Assembly (NCBI RefSeq): GCF_000004195.4
Contig: NC_030680.2
Span: 139,127,545-139,191,544, forward strand
DNA: 64,000 bases
From: Xenopus tropicalis
Taxonomy: Eukaryota > Chordata > Amphibia > Anura > Pipidae
Direction of reading: 5' to 3'
The notes under the pieces are model-generated. The model was not told the origin of the DNA. It saw only the letters and a list, made by a program, of their open reading frames with translations, and ran no database searches. Shown here one piece after another: positions 45,486-57,299 of this stretch. The translations under genes were made by a program, and so were the position numbers. Within the stretch, counting starts at the first letter, position 1; each line of letters starts with the position of its first letter.

Positions 45486-46262
45486 GCAGCAGTGGGGCAG
45501 TAAGGAGAGAGGGGCAGGCAGGCAGCAGGGGGGCAGTAAGGAGAGAGGGGCAGGCAGGCAGCAGGGGGGCAGTAAGGAGAGAGGGGCAGGCAGACAGCAG
45601 GGGGGCAGTAAGGAGAGAGGGACAGGCAGGCAGCAGGGGGGCAGTAAGGAGAGAGGGGCAGGCAGGCAGCAGTGGGGCAGTAAGGAGAGAGGGGCAGGCA
45701 GGCAGCAGGGGGGCAGTAAGGAGAGAGGGACAGGCAGGCAGCAGGGGGGCAGTAAGGAGAGAGGGGCAGGCAGGCAGCAGTGGGGCAGTAAGGAGAGAGG
45801 GGCAGGCAGGCAGCAGTGGGGCAGTAAGGAGAGAGGGGCAGGCAGGCAGCAGTGGGGCAGTAAGGAGAGAGGGACAGGCAGGCAGCAGTGGGGCAGTAAG
45901 GAGAGAGGGGCAGGCAGGCAGCAGGGGGGCAGTAAGGAGAGAGGGGCAGGCAGGCAGCAGTGGGGCAGTAAGGAGAGAGGGGCAGGCAGGCAGCAGTGGG
46001 GCAGTAAGGAGAGAGGGGCAGGCAGCAGTGGGGCAGTAAGGAGAGAGGGGCAGGCAGGCAGCAGTGGGGCAGTAAGGAGAGAGGGGCAGGCAGCAGGGGG
46101 GCAGTAAGGAGAGAGGGGCAGGCAGGCAGCAGTGGGGCAGTAAGGAGAGAGGGGCAGGCAGCAGGGGGGCATTAAGGAGAGAGGGGCAGGCAGGCAGCAG
46201 TGGGGCAGTAAGGAGAGAGGGGCAGGCAGGCAGCAGGGGGGCAGTAAGGAGAGAGGGGCAGT
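45486..46262. repeat. 36-bp minisatellite upstream of the SRPK gene
   Basis: About 22 copies of CAGCAGTGGGGCAGTAAGGA + GAGAGGGGCAGGCAGG. Some units are shortened to 32 bp by loss of one GCAG. G/T and G/A variants alternate. The long Leu/Pro/Cys frames (246 and 298 codons) are artefacts of a unit length divisible by three. Confidence 0.95.
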
Positions 46263-46389
46263 GGGACAAGATGCTGATAATCACTGTTGCACAGGTTGAG
46301 TCCCTAGAGTTGTTGCTACAGCTCTCAGTGTCCATTGACACAAACAGCCTGATCAGTGCAGCATTATAATCAGGTTGGGTTCCACTTAT

Positions 46390-47445
46390 CCCTTATAATA
46401 CATGAGTGATACTCAGAGTTCCCTGTATAACTCAGCCTGCAGCCTTGTGCCTTTATATGGGCACAGAACCCCTCAGTGACTGCTAATATCCTTATCATTT
46501 ACAGTAGGGGGTACATTATCCCTTATAATACATGAGTGATACTCAGAGTTCCCTGTATAACTCAGCCTGTAGCCTTGTGCCTTTATATGGGCACAGAACC
46601 CCTCAGTGAGTGCTAATATCCTTATCATTTACAGTAGGGGGTACATTATCCCTTATAATACATGAGTGATACTCAGAGTTCCCTGTATAACTCAGCCTGC
46701 AGCCTTGTGCCTTTATATGGGCACAGAACCCCTCAGTGACTGCTAATATCCTTATCATTTACAGTAGGGGGTACATTATCCCTTATAATACATGAGTGAT
46801 ACTCAGAGTTCCCTGTATAACTCAGCCTGCAGCCTTGTGCCTTTATATGGGCACAGAACCCCTCAGTGACTGCTAATATCCTTATCATTTACAGTAGGGG
46901 GTACATTATCCCTTATAATACATGAGTGATACTCAGAGTTCCCTGTATAACTCAGCCTGCAGCCTTGTGCCTTTATATGGGCACAGAACCCCTCAGTGAC
47001 TGCTAATATCCTTATCATTTACAGTAGGGGGTACATTATCCCTTATAATACATGAGTGATACTCAGAGTTCCCTGTATAACTCAGCCTGCAGCCTTGTGC
47101 CTTTATATGGTCACAGAACCCCACAGTGACTGCTAATATCCTTATCATTTACAGTAGGGGGTACATTATCCCTTATAATACATGAGTGATACTCAGAGTT
47201 CCCTGTATAACTCAGCCTGCAGCCTTGTGCCTTTATATGGGCACAGAACCCCTCAGTGACTGCTAATATCCTTATCATTTACAGTAGGGGGTACATTATC
47301 CCTTATAATACATGAGTGATACTCAGAGTTCCCTGTATAACTCAGCCTGCAGCCTTGTGCCTTTATATGGGCACAGAACCCCTCAGTGACTGCTAATATC
47401 CTTATCATTTACAGTAGGGGGTACATTATCCCTTATAATACATGG
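46390..47445. repeat. 130-bp tandem array, about 8 near-identical copies
   Basis: Unit landmarks CCCTTATAATACATGAGTGA recur at 46390, 46520, 46650, 46780, 46910, 47040, 47170 and 47300. Copies differ at only a few bases (GTAGCC in copy 2; GGTCACAG and CCCACAG in copy 6), which points to recent expansion. Confidence 0.95.
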
Positions 47446-47449
47446 TATA

Positions 47450-48165
47450 CTCACAGCTTCTTACAGTAGGAGGCACATTAACCCTTACATTACTGTATGG
47501 CAGCACAGAAATCATTGCAGCCAGCAGCATGCATCTAAATAAAGGTTCTTACATCTGGATGAATTGCTGTCACATATCTTACTGTTAAAATGATCTCTGT
47601 TCCCATTGGCTGTGCCCATACTAAGACCTTTGCAAGGTCAGTTTCAAAGCCCACGAGATGCCCGCTGAGGCTGATCCATATGTTAGCCGGTGAGACTGCA
47701 CAGATTGCGGATTATCTTATAAATGACTTAAGGCCGCTTGCATTTTGCTGGGTTAATCGGTAAATATTAACTCTAATCCGGAGAGATCAAAACAGCAATC
47801 TAGTATCCTGCAAATCCGCGTGTGATGTCAGCGCTCTCATTTGGTAGCGCTCTGTGCCAGCTCGTACAGTGGGGCGTCTAATGTTACATTTTATCTTGTG
47901 GCACAATCTCAGCGTGACCCGGAGTATTCCCATGAAACTGTAGAATGTGCCCTCATAAGTCTCACACTTGCACCCACGGCTCATTATCTCTTCTGGGGTA
48001 ATTAATGAGCCTTCTCAACTGCCCACAGGTCTCAGATACTGTCTCAGATATGGATGATTGGCAGCTACATCTCCCAGAATCCTCAGCTCGGCCCCTGTAG
48101 CTGCTGGAAGTTGTAGTTCACAGCTGGGCTGACACTACTCCTTATTGAAACTCAATAGATAATAT
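47450..48165. other. No gene seen; repeat-poor stretch
   Basis: Mostly unclassified. TAATTAATGAGCC-type and AATCCGG sites could be regulatory. GTAGTTCACAGCTGGG and CATCTCCCAGAATCC near 48065-48130 form a short inverted repeat of the common CTACAACTCCCAG type. Confidence 0.35.
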
Positions 48166-48168
48166 AGT

Positions 48169-49346
48169 ACAGGGACCTGTCAGAATGCTTGGGACATGGG
48201 GTTTTCTGGATAAGGGGTCTTTCTGTAATTTGGATCTCCATACTTTGTCTTGAAACATTAATTAAACCCAATAGGAAGTTCACCTTTATGTTAGTTTTGG
48301 GTATGCTGTATATCAGTACAGGTATGGGACCTGTTATCCAGAGTGCTCGGGACCTGGGGTTTTCCGGATAAGGGATCTTTCCGTAATTTGGATCTCAACA
48401 ATTTAAGTCAGGTACTGTTTTATTATTACAGAGAAAAGGGAATCATTTAACCATGAAATAAACCCAATAGGGCTGTTCTGCTCCCAATAAGGGGTAATTA
48501 TATCTTAGTTGGGATCAAGTACAGGTACTGTTTTATTATTACAGAGAAAGGGGAATCATTTAACCATTAAATAAACCCAATAGGGCTGTTCTGCCCCCAA
48601 TAAGGGGTAATTATATCTTAGTTGGGATCAAGTACAGGTACTGTTTTATTATTACAGAGAAAAGGGAATCATTTAACCATTAAATAAACCCAATAGGGCT
48701 GTTCTGCCCCCAATAAGGGGTAATTATATCTTAGTTGGGATCAAGTACAGGTACTGTTTTATTATTACAGAGAAAAGGGAATCATTTAACCATGAAATAA
48801 ACCCAATAGGGCTGTTCTGCCCCCAATAAGGGGTAATTATATCTTAGTTGGGATCAAGTACAGGTACTGTTTTATTATTACAGAGAAAAGGGAATCATTT
48901 AACCATTAAATAAACCCAATAGGGCTGTTTTGCCCCCAATAAGGGGTAATTATATCTTAGTTGGGATCAAGTACAGGTACTGTTTTATTATTACAGAGAA
49001 AAGGGAATCATTTAACCATTAAATAAACCCAATAGGGCTGTTCTGCCCCCAATAAGGGGTAATTATATCTTAGTTGGGATCAAGTACAGGTACTGTTTTA
49101 TTATTACAGAGAAAAGGGAATCATTTAACCATGAAATAAACCCAATAGGGCTGTTCTGCCCCAATAAGGGGTAATTATATCTTAGTTGGGATCAAGTACA
49201 GGTACTGTTTTATTATTACAGAGAAAAGGGAATCATTTTTAAAACTCAGAATTCTTTGCTTATAATGGAGTCTTTGGGAGATGACCTTTCTGTAATTCTG
49301 AACTTTCTGGATAACAGTTTTCTGGATAAGGGATCCCATACCTGTA
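48169..49346. mobile_element. MITE with about 7 copies of a 113-bp internal repeat
   Basis: A partial copy of the terminus (48169-48260) precedes the main element 48317-49346, which runs from TACAGGTATGGGACCTGTTA to GGATCCCATACCTGTA. Internal units carry GAATCATTTAACCATTAAAT; the last unit has a C deletion (GCCCCAATAAGG). Confidence 0.92.
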
Positions 49347-49998
49347 CTGTCCAAGGTCTTCCCAGATATCTGCAATTTTACATAATGGAGGACTGGACTA
49401 TTATGAGATATACAGAGGTCTTGGGCATGACGGGGGCCATAAAAATCTCTTGTAGGGCCAAATCTGTTCAGTTGGACAGCCCTCTGATATATACATTCTA
49501 TGCGTCTTTTCAATTGGTCTTATATATTTTTATGATTAGCCTTTCTATTCCTGCTCCTGAAAGTAGTGTCTGGTTGTTAGGGGGGCTTTACCTATAAAAG
49601 CCCAGGGAGCAGTGCAGTTCAGTATAGGAGCAATACATTCCAATGCAAGGTCCCCAAGTCCCTTGGCTGCATTTAGGGTTTGTCAGTCGGAGGGTCTCTG
49701 ACTCCCAGTACTCAGGTCTCTAGACTTTAGCTCTGTTTTTACATTTAGAGAGCCTGAAACCCATTGAGGCATCACTACAGAGTCCAAGTCTGTAACATTA
49801 TTATAATCACAAAGCTTAGTAAGGCAAAACAATCAACTCTGTAGCATTTTTTACAAGTATTATAAGATTGGGAAACTGTGGGGCGATAGTATCACTTTAA
49901 AAAAGTGAGGAACGCGTCTCGCCCCTGTTCAAGTGGTGACTGTCTTTGGGGTGGGAGATCTTTCCTGCGGCCGAGCTGTTCTCTGCAATGTGCCTTTC

Positions 49999-50264
49999 AG
50001 GGTCGGACTGGCCCAGCGAGACACCAGAAAAAAACAAATCCAGTGGGCCCCAACTCTCATGGGCCCCACTGACCCAAACCCAATCCCCAGCTGCCCTCCC
50101 CTGTCGCTCCCCCACTGCTCTTCTCCCCCCAATCGTGGCAAGAGTAAGTATAAGGTGTGCGTGGGGAGGAGGGGCTGGTGATGGGTGAGCGGGCTGGCAG
50201 TGTGGGGGCCCCAGAAGGGGGAGCAACCCTGGTGGGCATCACACACCTCAGTCCGACCCTGTGC
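49999..50264. mobile_element. GC-rich hAT-like MITE
   Basis: CAGGGTCGGACTGGCCCAGC at the left, CACCTCAGTCCGACCCTG at the right. Flanks share TGCCT only, so the duplication is eroded. Confidence 0.75.
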
Positions 50265-50269
50265 CTCCA

Positions 50270-50695
50270 TGATGCAAGGCACCCCCCTGAGATTTTAGTA
50301 CCCAGCATGCACCAGGAGACTCACAAAGGCACAAGGTTTTATTGGCATCATTTTCTCTTTTCTTAAAATTTCAGTTTTCGGTGCCATTTCTGGTCACTTT
50401 TCTTGGGAAATCAGACATAGGGTTCCACAAGCAGCAATATAGTAAATGTTAAATGTTATTAAGCCTTTTGGATAAGGCTAGTCTTACATGAACATGGCCA
50501 CTTCTGGGGCACTTTGAGATCTGCTTTTTTTAAGAGGTGCCCAAAATCACACGCCCAATAACTTGCACTGTATTCACCCAATGTCTTCTGCAGTTACTTT
50601 CAGGCAATGGGGGCCTTGAACTGCAGATCCAATCAAAAGTAAACCTTCTCGTCTGGTTTATTTTCCCGTAAATTGCAAACTAGCAGGTTAAAGGC
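50270..50695. other. No gene seen
   Basis: Unclassified, AT-rich; no motif-bearing frame. Confidence 0.35.
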
Positions 50696-50697
50696 CC

Positions 50698-51034
50698 CCA
50701 GTCGGTTCAGGGACCACATCAACGAGCCAATGCGGTCCCCGATCCGACTGGATTTTCTAACCTGGCCGATCGATATCTGGCCAATTTCAGGCCAGATATC
50801 GGTCGGCCAGGCCCCTCGTTTTTGCCCCTACACGGGCGGATAAGCTGCCGAGTCGGTCCAAGGGACTGCCCCATTGCCGCGTGCAGAATTCGATCGTTTG
50901 GCCCCAGGGCCAAACGATCGAATTCGCCTACATGCCTCCCCGATATCGCCACCCGTAGGTGGGGATATCGGGTGAAGATCCACTCGCTTGGCGACATCGC
51001 CAAGCGAGCGAATCTGCCCGTGTATGGCCAGCTT
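50698..51034. mobile_element. GGTGGCCATACAC-family palindromic MITE
   Basis: Contains GAATTCGATCGTTTGGCC and its complement, GGTGGGGATATCGGG and GCTTGGCGACATCGCCAAGC. Ends CCGTGTATGGCCAGCTTAA. The ORF across it is not a gene. Confidence 0.8.
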
Positions 51035-51381
51035 AAGTCTAACCAACCGTACCAAGGGAACAGGCTGTGTTACCGGCTCATTGAGTGCAAAAGGAGAGCC
51101 GCGCAGTCACTTTGTACTGATATCATTCCCTATGGGCTAAGGCTTATTTTAGCTTTCAAGTGGCAGCGACCGTGGGAAAGGAGAGGCTGTAGGGCACAGC
51201 GGGCAAGGTCAGTAGGACAATAGGAGATTGGCAGACGTTATAGGGCAGAACCGCATAAAGATTGTTTGGTGGTTTGATGATTTTGAACAGTTATTAAAAT
51301 GCAATTTATTCAACATCTGGAATTAGGAAGCAATTACTATTTGCAATTATGTTTCCCCTATATGTAAGAAAAGGCTCTAAG

Positions 51382-51495
51382 TTTTGCCCGGGAGCAGTAA
51401 CCCATAGCAACCAATAAGATGTATGCTTTTAAACAGGTGATCAGTAAGTTCTACCTGCTGATTAGTTGCTATGGGTTACTGCTCCTGGGCAAACC
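51382..51495. mobile_element. Small palindromic MITE (AACCCATAGCAACC family)
   Basis: TTTTGCCCGGGAGCAGTAAC pairs with GTTACTGCTCCTGGGCAAA. Confidence 0.85.
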
Positions 51496-51729
51496 TTATA
51501 TTACATAACCCCATTAGTTCCCAATCTAAATTACTTTCATGGCAGAATGTATATTTATGATATTTCTAACCTGGATACTGTATTTAGTAATTGTTACACA
51601 TTATGATATGACTTTTATATCTTTTATCTACATTTTTGCCCTTAAGGGGTGCCTTACTGTGCAGAAATCAAGCCATTTTTGAGTATTTCGTAACATTCCT
51701 GCAGCTATCTAGCTTGTACTTCTGTTGCA

Positions 51730-52205
51730 TTTAAGGGGAACTCTGGCTTCCCAACCAAAATTTGTTTAAGAGCCCCACACAACACAGAAACCCTCAATAT
51801 CCCTATCCCTGTAATCTTTCCTTTAAAAAGTAGGAATAAATACCATTTTTATATGCTGAAATCCAGCTGCAAAACGTTTCATACATACATCATTTTAAAT
51901 ATTGGCAGGGGAGAAGGGACTAAAACACTGATGTTACAAACTGTAACAAGTTCTCCACAGCAGAGAATTGTGGGATTAACAGCTCAGCCCGCAGTCCCAG
52001 ATTCTTATTGAAAAGTCCCCCATTTCCCTTCCCATTTCCTGATCTCCTGCAATGAATGCTAAAAAAGATACAAAGTTTCTCAAACTTAATTAGATAAGTA
52101 GCTTTTGGCAGAGCCCAGAATACTCACCCCCTGCACTGAGATACAATTGTAACTAATAAGCTAAACAGGTCTCTTGGGGGAACTGAGACTCGCAGCTTAA
52201 AGGGC
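51730..52205. mobile_element. T2-type MITE of the GGGGAACTCTGGCTTCC family
   Basis: TTAAGGGGAACTCTGGCTTC at the left. Right end near GGGGGAACTGAGACTCGCAG. The complete relative is at 63141-63693, and a half copy ends at about 41435. Confidence 0.65.
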
Positions 52206-52840
52206 AATGTCACCTTTATTAGCAAAACTGTAATAACAGATAAAACAAAACCCCCAGAAATGTGGTCGGACTTTACATAACCTGCCAGATTTTGTAAAAT
52301 GGGAGTGAGATTTAGGGGGCGTGGTCATAAAATTGGACATGCCCAAAAAATGTTCTCTCTCTCTTTATCCCTATTTACATTTTTCAAATGTTGGGAGGTG
52401 TGCTGTTACATTTTATTTGAGTCGCGTGAATTTCCCCTTTATGTGAAGTCTCTTCATTGCTTCAGGCCGTTGGGGGGGCAGCTGATGTCCTGATGATTTG
52501 CCAATAAGAACCTTATGTATCAGGCCAGGGTGGGACAAAAACACAGCCGTGGGTTTCACAAGCAGGGCACATACCCGCGACCACGAGAGCCAGTTACACA
52601 ATGCGCTGAAGTTGGATTGTCGGTGGCATTTAGGGCCAAACCCTGCCCTCCCAGCCCCCCCCCGGCGTACAGCATTTTATTAATAATCTTACACGTTTTT
52701 AGAAGATATAAATGTATAAGACAAAGTTTTATTTGGAAGAAGAATTAAGTACATATCAGTGCTATTCAGAAATACATGCTCCTTTGCAGCCTGCAGCGAG
52801 CGCCAATGTGCCCCTCCATCTGCCCTAAAGTACTGCACAC

Positions 52841-53005
52841 AAGCAGGGTGGGACTGGGGAGGCACCGGGAAAAGCCCCCCCATAACTGCAGGCACCGGCA
52901 CAACAACCCCTCCCATTGTGACCACAGGGGGAAAGTTGGGTATGTGGTGGGGGGGAATGGAGGTGTAGCAGCTCCACACTGGGGGGGGCAGTCTGATACC
53001 CCAGT
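52841..53005. mobile_element. GC-rich hAT-like MITE, small
   Basis: AAGCAGGGTGGGACTGGGGA to GGGGGCAGTCTGATACCCC; same termini class as 49999-50264. Confidence 0.55.
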
Positions 53006-53261
53006 CAATGCACACAAACGCACATAGAGACCTAATGGAATCCTGGCGCTACAATAAACCCCCACCTGCTATTAATTCCACAGTCAAAAGCCGTAAGCGA
53101 CTTGCGCCAAGTGAATTGGATGCTAACGCCATTATTAATAGCGCAATCGGGAAGTGACACCATCGCAGCACAAAAGCCGGGGACATTGCACGAATTGCAA
53201 CTCGCATGGTACCAAACCAGAAACTCATTTGTGGCCATATTAATGCAGGTCATTTATCAAC

Positions 53262-53405
53262 ACTGGGCAAATGTACCCGTGGGCAGTAATCCATAGCAAC
53301 CACTCAAATTGTTGCATACATTGCTCTACCTGCAGCTGGCTGAAAAAAGCCACTCACTGATTGGTTGCTATGGGTTACTGCCCATAAGCAAAGTTGCCCA
53401 GGGTT
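53262..53405. mobile_element. Small palindromic MITE (ATCCATAGCAACC family)
   Basis: ACTGGGCAAATGTACCCG and GGCAGTAATCCATAGCAACC pair with GGTTGCTATGGGTTACTGCC and AAGTTGCCCAG. Confidence 0.75.
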
Positions 53406-53409
53406 GATA

Positions 53410-54260
53410 GATGATTGTGCGGTGGACACAGCCTACCTGTGTAAGTTACTTACTGTGGGTAAAATATTGTGCATCAGTTTGTGTATACAAATGTGCCCTA
53501 TAATGCGGGTACTAAGCAATGTTCAACTGCAAGGATGTCAGCTCTTTGGTACAGCAAATGCCCATTTAATACAGAGGCCTTGAGTTCTATGAAAGCTCTG
53601 ACAACAGGTTGCTCTAACCCTGGAAATCGTCTGGAGCTCTGATTGGCTACAAGTTATTCTAACCCCCATAAATGTTCCACAGTTTTTATTGGCTGTAGCC
53701 CTGCCCAATCAAACCTTGTTACACATGGACCCTCCAGTTCAAATACAACTGACACCAAATTAAATGAAAAGGCTAAAGTCCAAAGCAAACAAAATGTAAA
53801 TATATATATTTGAAAACATAAAAAATATAATGATTATTTCCAGAGCAAAATATCAGTGCCCCCCCCCAGATTCTAATACATTCAGATTAAAGAACAGCAT
53901 GGAACTTGCCTTAAATCAGCCTGAGCGGAGCCGTTCAGGAGTCATGTACGCCAGTTACACCTTGTGATTAAGTCCCCACAAGTGGAGAGATGGAATGGGC
54001 TGAATTATCCGTGTTGTTCCCAGAAGGGCAGAGGGTGGAGAGATTCCCCCCGACCCACAAGGAGAGTGAGGGAAGGGAGGAGGCATCGGTTGCAGGGCAA
54101 GTTTGGCCCACTTGAAGCTGCACTAAGGGGGGATGGTGGCGGGGCAGCTGCTGATCAGATTACTGCTCTTCCTATCATTGCACCTGTTTGGCAGAGCTTC
54201 TCCCTCTCGGAATCCTATGGATCATGCTCAGCGCACTGAAAAACCTTTTAATTGATTTTT
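53410..54260. other. No gene seen
   Basis: The 91-codon frame 53964-54239 is Arg/Gly-rich without a domain. No splice-bounded exon recognised. Confidence 0.35.
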
Positions 54261-54261
54261 A

Positions 54262-54360
54262 ATAGATTGCAAGCTCTTGTGACCAGGGCCTGTTTTTCCA
54301 TGTCAGTTGCACTGTTGCCCAAGCTATTGAGAATGTTTGGTGTTTTATAAATAGTTAAAT
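54262..54360 (+). mobile_element. L2-like LINE 3' tail, decayed
   Basis: TAGATTGCAAGCTCTTGTGA ... GGTGTTTTATAAATAGTTAA. Confidence 0.55.
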
Positions 54361-54427
54361 AGCCTTGTGTGACCCGAGTGGTGGCTGAACTTTATCTCCC
54401 AGCATCCTCCCCACTGTACTGTGTTAT

Positions 54428-54622
54428 AGGGCGAAGACACACAGAGCTACTAGTAGCAGCTACTTGTCACAGCTACTAAAATAGACAATGCTGATCATTT
54501 ACTGATATTGTCTCTATGTGTGTTTTAGCAGAGGCAATTCTCAGTATTATCTATGGCAGGGGATTTTAGCTGCAGTGACAAGTAGCTGCTACTAAGTAGC
54601 TCCATGTGTCTTCACCTTTAAA
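54428..54622. mobile_element. GTGAAGACACACAGAGCTACT MITE, uninterrupted copy
   Basis: GGCGAAGACACACAGAGCTA to CCATGTGTCTTCACC. This is the empty state of the outer element at 12204-12688, without the inner insertion. Confidence 0.8.
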
Positions 54623-54889
54623 CCAGGGGGTGTCTAATGTAATCTCTGCAGCTGTTGCTGGACTACAATTCCCAGCGACAAAGAGCAACAGTGAAATCTG
54701 TCAAGAACAGTTTCTTTTAATGATACTGGTATAATATAAGGAATCATGTTCCCCCCTACTGTGAAATATAAGAGTTGGAGACATGGGCAGGACAGTGGGC
54801 AGGATTTGGGGGGTAGATTGCAGTCATAACCGGCTACACCAGGGCTGACTGGGGAAAATGCTGCTAATTTTTTAAACTGAGTTTTAAAA

Positions 54890-55090
54890 TTGACCAACTG
54901 CATAGACAAAATCAAAACATGAAAAATGCAGGCACTCCGGAACTCCAATAAACGTCACATAGTAGCTCAAAAAAGTTTGTAGTAAAAACAAAAAAATGTA
55001 TTTAAACTTGCACATAATGCTACAAAGCCTTACGCGTTTCGTACCTACATGGTACTTAATCATAGGCATAGACATACAACTGCATAGACA
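54890..55090. repeat. Unclassified interspersed repeat
   Basis: ATGCAGGCACTCCGGAACTC and ACGCGTTTCGTACCTACATG next to GGTACTTAATCATAGGCATA have the look of a recurrent repeat. The family is not certain. Confidence 0.4.
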
Positions 55091-55861
55091 CAGAAATGTA
55101 ATGGCCAGAAATCAGTATTCTCCCCACTGTAATCTCAAATGATTGCAAATGATTTACATTGTTATAACTCAACCTACTAGCGTGCCTTATATGGTAAGTG
55201 TGGCGCCCCCTTTAGCCCTTGCATGGTGCGTTGCCCCCCATTGGCAAGGTGTCCCTGCTGCCAGTCTGACATTGCCTCTGTAGCCTGCTGGCATATTGCC
55301 ATATTCCATAGGCCGTACATCTCGTGAGAGAGACAGCAGCATTCTCTGGACTAGTAGGGCTCAATGAGAATCATGTACAGGCCCCTATTTATCAAGGAGG
55401 TGTGAACAGCAACACATTTAGCCGTCTGGGCCGATAGCCGTGTGCGGCCAAAACTGGAACACAATGGTATTTTCCAGTAAGAATGCTGTTTTGTTTGCTA
55501 TTAAAATACTTTCTAAGTTCAGGGAAAGAATAACCCAGCTGCCTCTCTCTGTTACTCAGCTGTGGCCAACAACTCACTGTGTGAGGCTACCGGGGCCCCG
55601 GGGGCTACATATAGGGTTAGAGACTGGCTTATTCCTGGCACCTTTTCATTTGTTAATGATTTGCCTATGATGCTGCCTCTTTCCAGCCTGCAGTTTAGGA
55701 GACTGTAGGGGTCATTTACTTACCCCGGTGCACAGTCAGTTGCTTCAAAAACCCCATTCATTAAGGCAGAGATTTATCAACATTCAGGTTTGATTTTTTT
55801 TCACAATTTGCACTAAAAAAAACTCAAATTCAATTTATGTTTCAAAAACCCAAATATCTGG

Positions 55862-56305
55862 TACAGGTATGGGATCCCTTATCCAGAAACCCGTTATCCA
55901 GAAAGCTCCGAATTACAGAATGCCCGTCTCCCATAGACTCCATTTTAATCAAATAATTCAGAATTTTAAAACTGATTTCCTTTTTCTCTATAGTAATAAA
56001 ACAGTACCTGTACTTGATCCCAACTAAGATATAATTACCCCTTATTGGGGGCAGAACAGCCCTATTGGGTTTATTTAATGGTTAAATGATTCCCTTTTCT
56101 CTGTAATAATAAAACAGTACCTGTACTTGATCCCAACTAAGATATAATTACCCCTTATTGGGGGCAGAACAGCCCTATTGGGTTTATTTAATGTTTTATT
56201 GATTCTTTAGTAGACTTAAGGTATGGAGATCCAAATTACGGAAAGACCCCTTATCCGGAATACCCTTGGTCCCGAGCATTCTGGATAACGGGTCCTATAC
56301 CTGTA
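55862..56305. mobile_element. MITE with 113-bp repeats, reverse orientation, about 2 units
   Basis: TACAGGTATGGGATCCCTTA at the left and GGGTCCTATACCTGTA at the right. Internal units read CCCCTTATTGGGGGCAGAAC. Confidence 0.88.
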
Positions 56306-56309
56306 TTTA

Positions 56310-57110
56310 TTAAGTGCAAAAAAATCCCCCAAAACTCAAATGTAACTATTTGCCGTATAAAAGCCAGCGAGTTTCTATAGTCCATGGGAGTTGTACTAGG
56401 CAAAGGCAAGGCATGTTTTCAAACTCAAATTTTTTTGTGTTTTTTGAGTTTGTAAACTTTAAAATTTGGGTTAGTTGACTTTTTTATTCAAACGGGTTGT
56501 GTGTATATATTACATTTACCTACCTTATGTGTGCGAGGCCCGGGCAGCAGAGCGTGCGAGTGTTTGGGTGGGGGGGGGGGGGGAGGCGGAGAAGCTGTAA
56601 GATGAGAAATGGGAATGAGCTATGCGCAGAATGAACCATCAATGGGCCGCTGATTCTTTCCATTGGCAGAAATAGCCTCTGCCCGGCAACAGTGGGTAAC
56701 TCTCATTTACTCTGTTTATTATTGGTGAAACATTTTATTACTAACAAGATGCAGAAAGGCAAATTAGGCAGAATCAAGTTTAAAGTGTACCCTGTACCAG
56801 TGCTGGGTCAAGCTGGCCGGGCATCCTAGGCAACCTGGTCAGCTTGGCCCACCCCCTGTCCACAAGGCGGCACTGGTGGGGAGTACTGTAGTGGAGAGAA
56901 AGTGGTAGGTGAAAGAAGAGGTACCTGCCTGGCACCCCCCCCCCCCCCCCCACGGTTGCACCCTAGGCAGGTGCCTCTTCTGCCTACCCCTAGTTCAGGC
57001 CCTGCCCTATAAATACCCCAATCACATCCCAGAGCCCAACAGCATGATGCACAGTGTTCCAGTTACCCTGCAGTGCAAGGCACAGCCCCCCAGCATCCCT
57101 ATAGAAAGAT
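56310..57110. other. No gene seen; G and C homopolymers
   Basis: Runs of G (about 56569-56583) and C (about 56936-56951). 56600-56800 is repeat-poor and could be a conserved non-coding stretch, but nothing shows it directly. Confidence 0.35.
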
Positions 57111-57111
57111 T

Positions 57112-57296
57112 CTACAGAGCTTATCTGTTATCTGCTATGTAACCTGAGCCTTTTCTCCTTTATTCCAGCTGGAATGGCTGCCCCCATGGCTACACAGCAG
57201 CTTTGTTTATATAAACTATAGTAATGTTACTGTAGCAAACACACAACTTTTACCAGTGTAGGGCAACAGTATATTATATTTAATTTACTTTAAAGG
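57112..57296. mobile_element. Right half of the GGAACAGTAACACC MITE
   Basis: TTATCTGTTATCTGCTATGT, GGCTGCCCCCATGGCTACAC and GGGCAACAGTATATTATA match the right arm of 27255-27678. Confidence 0.75.
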
Positions 57297-57299
57297 AGA

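Noticed and set aside
45432..46341. Long Leu/Pro/Cys ORFs (246 and 298 codons, minus strand)
   Set aside because: They lie on the 36-bp minisatellite; a unit length divisible by three keeps frames open without coding.
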